Source: JACQHJ01 sp038063075 (GTDB lineage: Bacteria > Patescibacteriota > Microgenomatia > Levybacterales > UBA12049). From it: DNA of 6,585 nt. The first letter of the stretch is position 1, and each line of letters opens with the position of its first letter. This document shows, piece after piece, positions 1-3,637 of the stretch. The stretch spans positions 1 through 6,585 of the forward strand of contig JBBTVW010000058.1 of the NCBI GenBank assembly GCA_038063075.1, in the 5' to 3' direction. The notes under the pieces were generated by a model. It was given only the letters and a program-made list of their open reading frames with translations, ran no database searches and had not been told where the DNA came from. The translations under genes and the position numbers were made by a program.

Positions 1-342
1 AAATACTCCAGCAAAAACAACTAAAGCTCTTTGCCAAACTGGTTTTGCATAAAATGCTCTATCAGCGTCTTTGTCTTTTCCTTTTGTTTCTTTTTTAGGT
101 AATGATAATTTTCCAGCTCCTGCTTCATCTTCACCATAAAGCTTTACAAATCCTCCAATTGGAAGCCAGTTAATTGAATAGATTGTCTCTCCCCTTTTTA
201 TTCCAAAAGCACGTGGTGGTAAACCAAAACCAAATTCTTCTACTTTTATTTTGAAAAATTTTGCAACAAAAAAATGTCCTGCTTCATGAATTAAGACGAG
301 TATTGAAAGGATTAGGAAGAAAACCAAAATAGTAACTAGCAT
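1..342 (-). CDS. rseP: RseP-type site-2 zinc metalloprotease (M50), N-terminal part
   Basis: This is an intramembrane metalloprotease of the site-2 protease family, which cuts membrane-spanning substrates such as anti-sigma factors or leftover signal peptides. Only the first 114 codons are present; the gene continues past the left edge. The protein opens with a hydrophobic helix (residues 1-18) running straight into the zinc-binding motif HEAGH (residues 19-23). It continues with EEFGFGLPPR and the conserved INWLPIGGFVKLYGED stretch (about 63-78), then a charged Lys/Asp-rich segment and KPVWQRALVVFAGVF, which in the family begins the next membrane region ahead of a conserved Asn-Phe. The ATG is chosen because the helix begins there and a promoter lies just upstream; there is no Shine-Dalgarno sequence. 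It lies downstream of maf on the same strand, 77 bases away, with its own likely promoter. The PDZ domain and the second catalytic motif would lie outside the window. Confidence 0.93.
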   Translation of the reverse strand, partial: MLVTILVFFLILSILVLIHEAGHFFVAKFFKIKVEEFGFGLPPRAFGIKRGETIYSINWLPIGGFVKLYGEDEAGAGKLSLPKKETKGKDKDADRAFYAKPVWQRALVVFAGVF

Positions 343-354
343 ATTTGCTAAATG

Positions 355-382
355 AGTATAGCAAAAGATTGATAAATTACAA
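355..382 (-). promoter_or_regulatory. Extended -10 promoter for the rseP-type gene
   Basis: Read on the minus strand, a -35-like TTGTAA (377-382) is followed after 16 bases by TATACT (355-360), preceded by TGC as in an extended -10 element. The expected transcript start is near 347-349, only 5-7 bases before the ATG at 342, so the mRNA would be almost leaderless. The promoter sits in the 77-base gap after maf, where no terminator hairpin is visible; read-through from the upstream operon is also possible. Confidence 0.55.
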
Positions 383-419
383 AGAGTGATTATTTAATTT
401 TATCTCTATAGTTATTAAG

Positions 420-989
420 CTAAGAAATAACATTAGTAATTAATTTTATTGTAAGTATCTTAGGTAACCCCATTAAGCTACCTTCTGATCCCTCTATTTT
501 TTGGATAAATGGTTTCATTAAAGGGTCCTCAAATCTTAATGCTCCAGCACAATGAAATATTAATCCTTCATCTATTAACTTATTAATTATGTTTTTAGGA
601 ATTGGACGCAAATATACTTTAACTATATCTATGCCTGACTTTTGAATTTTTCTTTTAGTATTTGTTACAACTATTCCATTTATTGCTTCCAATGGTTTTT
701 CTTTATAACTAGAAAGAAATTGATATGCTTCTTCTTTTGAGACTGGCTTTTCCCTTATAGTTCCATTAAAAGATATAACTTGATCTGCTGTTATTATTAA
801 AGCAGGCTCTTTAATCTTTTCAATAATAGCATTTGCTTTTGCATATGCAATCTTTAAAACTAGTTTTTTAAGATCATTGTCTCTAATATTTTTCTCATCA
901 ATATTTGGAGAAATAACTTCAAAATCATAACCAAGATCTTGCATAACTTTTTGCCTAAACTTAGAAGAAGAGCCTAGAATTATTTTCAT
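420..989 (-). CDS. maf: Maf-like nucleoside triphosphate pyrophosphatase
   Basis: Members of the Maf/HAM1 fold superfamily hydrolyse nucleoside triphosphates, often modified or non-canonical ones, to the monophosphate and pyrophosphate, and so clean the nucleotide pool. The 189 residues match the usual family length. Visible motifs are the N-terminal LGSSSKFR (residues 5-12), IDEKNIR (30-36), TADQVI (67-72, with the expected catalytic Asp69), REKP (79-82) followed by SKEEA, and the C-terminal GSEGSLMGLP (167-176). The ADQ plus REKPxSKEEA wording is closer to the plant-type Maf-like subgroup than to E. coli YhdE/YceF (from memory). The family's SGxxH segment is poorly kept here: around residues 93-101 it reads SSYKEKPLE with no histidine, so substrate preference should not be assumed. 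The start codon shares one base with the stop of the CYTH gene (TAATG), which implies translational coupling. The stop is TAG. Confidence 0.87.
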   Translation of the reverse strand: MKIILGSSSKFRQKVMQDLGYDFEVISPNIDEKNIRDNDLKKLVLKIAYAKANAIIEKIKEPALIITADQVISFNGTIREKPVSKEEAYQFLSSYKEKPLEAINGIVVTNTKRKIQKSGIDIVKVYLRPIPKNIINKLIDEGLIFHCAGALRFEDPLMKPFIQKIEGSEGSLMGLPKILTIKLITNVIS

Positions 990-1552
990 TATTTAATTTT
1001 CTTAAAAGTAAAATGTGTATATGTGGAAACTGGAATTTTATAATACTTCTCTATTACAATCTTTGCATTTTCAAATATTGCATCTTTATAATCAAGGCCT
1101 AATTTTTGAGCCATCTTTTTTAAATCTTTTTCGGAATCTCCTTCTATTTCTAAATAAGTTGGTATACCTGGCCAAGTATCTATATCCAATGTGATACTTC
1201 CTAATTTAAAAGTATGTCTTTTTTTCTCCTGCTTTCTAAAGGCAACTAGGCCTAAGCTTTCAATAAACTTCTTAGCTTTATCATAATCACTTACTTCAAA
1301 TTCAATTTCATATGTACCAGTTGCAGTCTGTTTTTGATGATGCTTATATGAAACTAAAATTTTATTGTTTGTTTTTCTAATACGCACAAACTTACCTTCC
1401 TTAATCCATGCTCTATTTTTATCATAAAAAATAGTTTCTTCTACCAAAAACTTACCTTCATCTTTTGCGTTAAGCTTCTGAAGCTTTTGAATTATGTCTT
1501 GAGGATTTATATTTAAGAAACGGACTTCAATTTCTCTATTTTTATTCTTCAT
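989..1552 (-). CDS. CYTH-domain protein (class IV adenylate cyclase / triphosphatase-like)
   Basis: CYTH proteins form an eight-stranded tunnel that binds triphosphates. Known members include class IV adenylate cyclases (CyaB), thiamine triphosphatases and inorganic triphosphatases. This 187-residue protein has the N-terminal signature as EIEVR (residues 7-11), a variant of ExExK with Arg for Lys. Further charged strands expected inside the tunnel are RIRK (57-60), SYK (68-70), EIEFEV (82-87), KKR (110-112), LDID (122-125) and YLEIEG (133-138). The WPGIPTYLEIEG run resembles the CyaB-like branch. The exact reaction cannot be read from sequence; a triphosphatase is at least as likely as a cyclase. 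It lies 6 bases after frr and overlaps maf by one base, so it is part of the translation operon. Its last residues, after about 172, have no recognisable motif. No Shine-Dalgarno sequence precedes the ATG. Confidence 0.85.
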   Translation of the reverse strand: MKNKNREIEVRFLNINPQDIIQKLQKLNAKDEGKFLVEETIFYDKNRAWIKEGKFVRIRKTNNKILVSYKHHQKQTATGTYEIEFEVSDYDKAKKFIESLGLVAFRKQEKKRHTFKLGSITLDIDTWPGIPTYLEIEGDSEKDLKKMAQKLGLDYKDAIFENAKIVIEKYYKIPVSTYTHFTFKKIK

Positions 1553-1558
1553 TAGAGG

Positions 1559-2119
1559 CTATATTGCCATTAATTCTTGTTCTTTTTGTTTACCAAGTGA
1601 GTCTATTTGAAGAGTTGTATCATCAGTTAATTTTTGCACTTCTTTTTCAAGTCTTGCACTATCATCCTCTGTTATTAACTTTTCATTTAATTGTTTTTTA
1701 ACTTCACTCATTGCTTCATGCCTTACCTGTCTTATTTGAATTTTTCCACCTTCTAATTTTTGATTAACTAAATGAACTAACTCCTGTCTTCTCTCTTCTG
1801 AAAGAGGAGGAATTGAAATTCTAATTATTTGTCCATCAATAAGAGGATTAAGACCAATGTTTGATTCCTGAATTGTTTTATGAATTTCACCAATAATCGA
1901 TGCATCATATGGGGTAATTACAATTGTTTGCGGATCAACTGCTTGAACTTGCGCAAGCTCAATAACTTTTAATCTTTGTGTTCCACCATATGCACCAACA
2001 ACAAGATTTTCAACAAGTCCTGGGGACGCTTTTCCAGCTCTTACAGTTGAAAGATCTGTTCTTAGCATATCAATCACTTTGTCCATTGAAGTTTTAGTTG
2101 AAGAAGTTATTGGATCCAT
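1559..2119 (-). CDS. frr: Ribosome recycling factor
   Basis: RRF works with EF-G to split the post-termination ribosome and release mRNA and tRNA in the cytoplasm. The 186 residues match the family length (about 185). It has the tRNA-mimic layout: a three-helix-bundle start with MDKVIDMLRTDLSTVRAGKASP (residues 12-33, including the conserved Arg27 and Gly29), a beta domain with the YGG turn (44-46), ITPYD (68-72), SNIGLNPLIDG (86-96) and IRISIPPLSEERR (99-111), then the long C-terminal helix pair starting at IRQVRHEAM (129-137). All key regions are intact, so it should be functional. The start codon overlaps the tsf stop by one base (TAATG). The position directly after tsf is unusual: most bacteria have pyrH between them. 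No strong Shine-Dalgarno sequence is seen; an AGG lies 11 bases upstream. The stop is TAG. Confidence 0.97.
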   Translation of the reverse strand: MDPITSSTKTSMDKVIDMLRTDLSTVRAGKASPGLVENLVVGAYGGTQRLKVIELAQVQAVDPQTIVITPYDASIIGEIHKTIQESNIGLNPLIDGQIIRISIPPLSEERRQELVHLVNQKLEGGKIQIRQVRHEAMSEVKKQLNEKLITEDDSARLEKEVQKLTDDTTLQIDSLGKQKEQELMAI

Positions 2120-2571
2120 TATATTTCAAACCTGATAAGCTTTTTTATGACAATATTTTCTCCTAATCTTCCAATTGTTTGTTTAACTAGTTGTTCTAAA
2201 GTCATCGAACTATCTCTAATATATTCTTGTTTGAGTAAAGTGTCAACATCTTTAGGGTTCATTGCAGCTACCTGCATTGCTACTTCATGGGCAAGTTTTT
2301 TAAAATCATCTGTTCTTGCTACAAAATCAGTTTCGCAAAGAATTTCTACTAATACTCCAACTTTTCCGTTTTGGTGAATGTATGCTTCAACTAAACCCTG
2401 GCTTACTTCTCTATCTGCTTTTTTCTCTGCTTTTTGCATTCCGTGTTGTTTTAACCAATCCAATGCTTTCTTATAGTCTCCGTTTGTTTCTTCGAGGGCT
2501 TTTCTACAATCAGCTATTGAGGCTTGGGTTTCGTCTCTTAATTGTTTAATTAATTTAACATCTATTGCCAT
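2119..2571 (-). CDS. tsf: Elongation factor Ts, short form
   Basis: EF-Ts is the guanine-nucleotide exchange factor that recycles EF-Tu-GDP to EF-Tu-GTP. At 150 residues this is far shorter than the E. coli protein (about 283) and shorter than the Thermus short form (about 196). The N-terminal UBA-like domain is complete: LIKQLRDETQASIADCRKAL (residues 7-26) through LDWLKQHG (37-44). The core subdomain contains the EF-Tu-contacting motif TDFVAR (81-86), then FKKLAHEVAMQVAA (90-103), and it closes with QTIGRLGENIVIKKLIRFE (131-149). The second core subdomain, the coiled coil and the C-terminal module of the long form are absent. The ending resembles a natural short-form C terminus, so this is not a truncation. 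It follows rpsB by one base and shares a base with frr. Cysteines are at 22 and 79 only. Confidence 0.96.
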   Translation of the reverse strand: MAIDVKLIKQLRDETQASIADCRKALEETNGDYKKALDWLKQHGMQKAEKKADREVSQGLVEAYIHQNGKVGVLVEILCETDFVARTDDFKKLAHEVAMQVAAMNPKDVDTLLKQEYIRDSSMTLEQLVKQTIGRLGENIVIKKLIRFEI

Positions 2572-2572
2572 A

Positions 2573-3466
2573 TTATTTCTTTTTTGCTGCTTTTGGTTTT
2601 GAAGTCTTAGTTTTTGTTTCTTTAACTGGTTTTACTTTTACTTCTTTTTTAACTTTTTCTTCTACTTCCTTTTTTTCTGTTTTTTCTTTTGGCTTAGTTT
2701 CTTTAGTTTCTTTTCCTTCCTCTTCTACTTTTACTTCTTTTTGAGCTTTTACACCTTCTGCAAATGCTTCTAGAATATGAGAAACGATAAGCTTAATGCT
2801 TCCAACTGCATCATCATTTGCTGGAATTGGATAATCAATGATAAATGGATCTGCATTTGTATCAACAATTGCAACTGTTGTAACTTTGGTTACTAATGCT
2901 TCTCTGATTGCAAGATTTTCCAAATGTGAATCTACTATAAATAGCGCATCTGGCTTTTGAGTCATTGTATTAATGCCTTGATAGAAAAGCTCTAATCTTT
3001 GTATCTCTTTATCCCAAAGTCCAATTTCTTTTTTGGTATATTTTGCTTTTTCTTCTGGATTTTCTATCTTTGCTTTTAGATCTGCTAACTTTTTAAAGTT
3101 TTTTGATACCTCTGAAAAATTAGTTAAAACTCCACCAACCCATCTTTGCGTAACGAAGAAAAGATTTTGTCCATTTTTTTCTATCTTTTCTTTTATTTCT
3201 TCCCTTGTCTTTTGCACTTCTTCTTCAACAGCCTGTTTTGCTTGTTTTTTAGTTGCAACAACCAAGAGTGTTTTACCACTTAAACCTAAGGCTTTTACAA
3301 ACTCTGCAGCTTCATCTAGTCCTTGCTTTGTTTTTGCAAGGTCAATAATTTGAATATTATCTCTAGCTTCAAAGACAAAGTCTCTAGCTTTTGGATTTGA
3401 TCTTGTTACCTGGTGGCCAAAATGGCATCCAGCCTCAAGAAGTTCTTCAAGTGTAATTTCTTTCAT
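2573..3466 (-). CDS. rpsB: 30S ribosomal protein S2 with long charged C-terminal tail
   Basis: S2 is a late-assembling small-subunit protein at the head-body junction of the 30S ribosome, near S1 where S1 is present. Recognisable motifs are GCHFGHQ (residues 13-19), IQIIDLAKT (38-46), RWVGGVLTNF (108-117), KPDALFIVD (171-179), VDTNADP (201-207) and IPANDDA (214-220). The body ends near residue 238. Residues 239-297 form a low-complexity Lys/Glu/Thr-rich tail ending AAKKK, so the protein is 297 residues against about 241 in E. coli. A second difference is about 10 extra charged residues around 82-99, between the ATKKQAK helix and the LFFVTQRW strand. It heads the operon: a near-consensus promoter and a structured leader lie upstream, and tsf begins 1 base after its stop. 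AGGA lies 13 bases before the ATG, a little further than usual. Confidence 0.97.
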   Translation of the reverse strand: MKEITLEELLEAGCHFGHQVTRSNPKARDFVFEARDNIQIIDLAKTKQGLDEAAEFVKALGLSGKTLLVVATKKQAKQAVEEEVQKTREEIKEKIEKNGQNLFFVTQRWVGGVLTNFSEVSKNFKKLADLKAKIENPEEKAKYTKKEIGLWDKEIQRLELFYQGINTMTQKPDALFIVDSHLENLAIREALVTKVTTVAIVDTNADPFIIDYPIPANDDAVGSIKLIVSHILEAFAEGVKAQKEVKVEEEGKETKETKPKEKTEKKEVEEKVKKEVKVKPVKETKTKTSKPKAAKKK

Positions 3467-3477
3467 AAGTTTTTTTA

Positions 3478-3520
3478 GTTCCTTATTCCGCCACCTAGAT
3501 GAGGTTTAAATCTCAGGAAC
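3478..3520 (-). promoter_or_regulatory. Structured rpsB leader, candidate S2 autoregulatory element
   Basis: In the transcribed (minus) sense, the leader holds GTTCCT (3515-3520) and, 31 bases on, the perfect complement AGGAAC (3478-3483). Between them lies a small hairpin, ACCT-5-AGGT (3502-3505 with 3493-3496). An alternative pairing, TGAG with CTCA, is also possible. The 3' arm of the outer stem contains the AGGA that is the only plausible Shine-Dalgarno sequence for rpsB, so closing the stem would hide it. S2 is known to repress rpsB-tsf through the rpsB leader in E. coli; that this RNA does the same is inference. It could instead be a chance hairpin. Confidence 0.5.
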
Positions 3521-3547
3521 TTTAATCTAAGTGTGAGTAATGACTAT

Positions 3548-3576
3548 ATTATATATATAATAGGGTTAAAATTCAA
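3548..3576 (-). promoter_or_regulatory. Housekeeping promoter of the rpsB operon
   Basis: On the minus strand, TTGAAT (3571-3576) is followed by a 17-base spacer and a perfect TATAAT (3548-3553). This is the strongest promoter in the window, as suits a ribosomal protein operon. The start of transcription is expected near 3541, giving a leader of about 75 nt. The -10 lies inside the 14-bp palindrome ATTATATATATAAT (3548-3561). Confidence 0.8.
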
Positions 3577-3593
3577 GAGCATTAATACCCTTC

Positions 3594-3623
3594 TTGACAA
3601 AACAATTTAAACTATACTATTCT
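3594..3623 (+). promoter_or_regulatory. Promoter of the secreted dockerin-like gene
   Basis: A perfect -35 TTGACA (3594-3599) is followed after 18 bases by TATTCT (3618-3623). TATACT at 3613-3618 is a better hexamer, but its 13-base spacer from TTGACA is too short. The start of transcription would be near 3630, about 8 bases before the ATG at 3638, and no Shine-Dalgarno sequence is present. It points away from the rpsB promoter; the two -35 elements are 17 bases apart. Confidence 0.6.
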
Positions 3624-3637
3624 AGTCTTAACCATAT

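Noticed and set aside
2147..2549. Two open frames of about 76 codons on the plus strand opposite tsf
   Set aside because: They lie wholly antisense to a clearly conserved tsf gene and have no recognisable domain, promoter or Shine-Dalgarno sequence; composition reflects the complementary codons.
3033..3353. A 106-codon plus-strand open frame opposite rpsB
   Set aside because: It is antisense to conserved S2 motifs, and its Phe/Ser-rich sequence is what complementing Lys/Glu-rich codons gives.
3548..3561. Palindrome ATTATATATATAAT as an operator, or as a second plus-strand promoter
   Set aside because: It contains TATAAT on both strands, but on the plus strand no -35 lies 15-19 bases upstream (3533-3538 reads GTGAGT). 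Alternating AT is common in AT-rich DNA, so its dyad symmetry alone does not support an operator.
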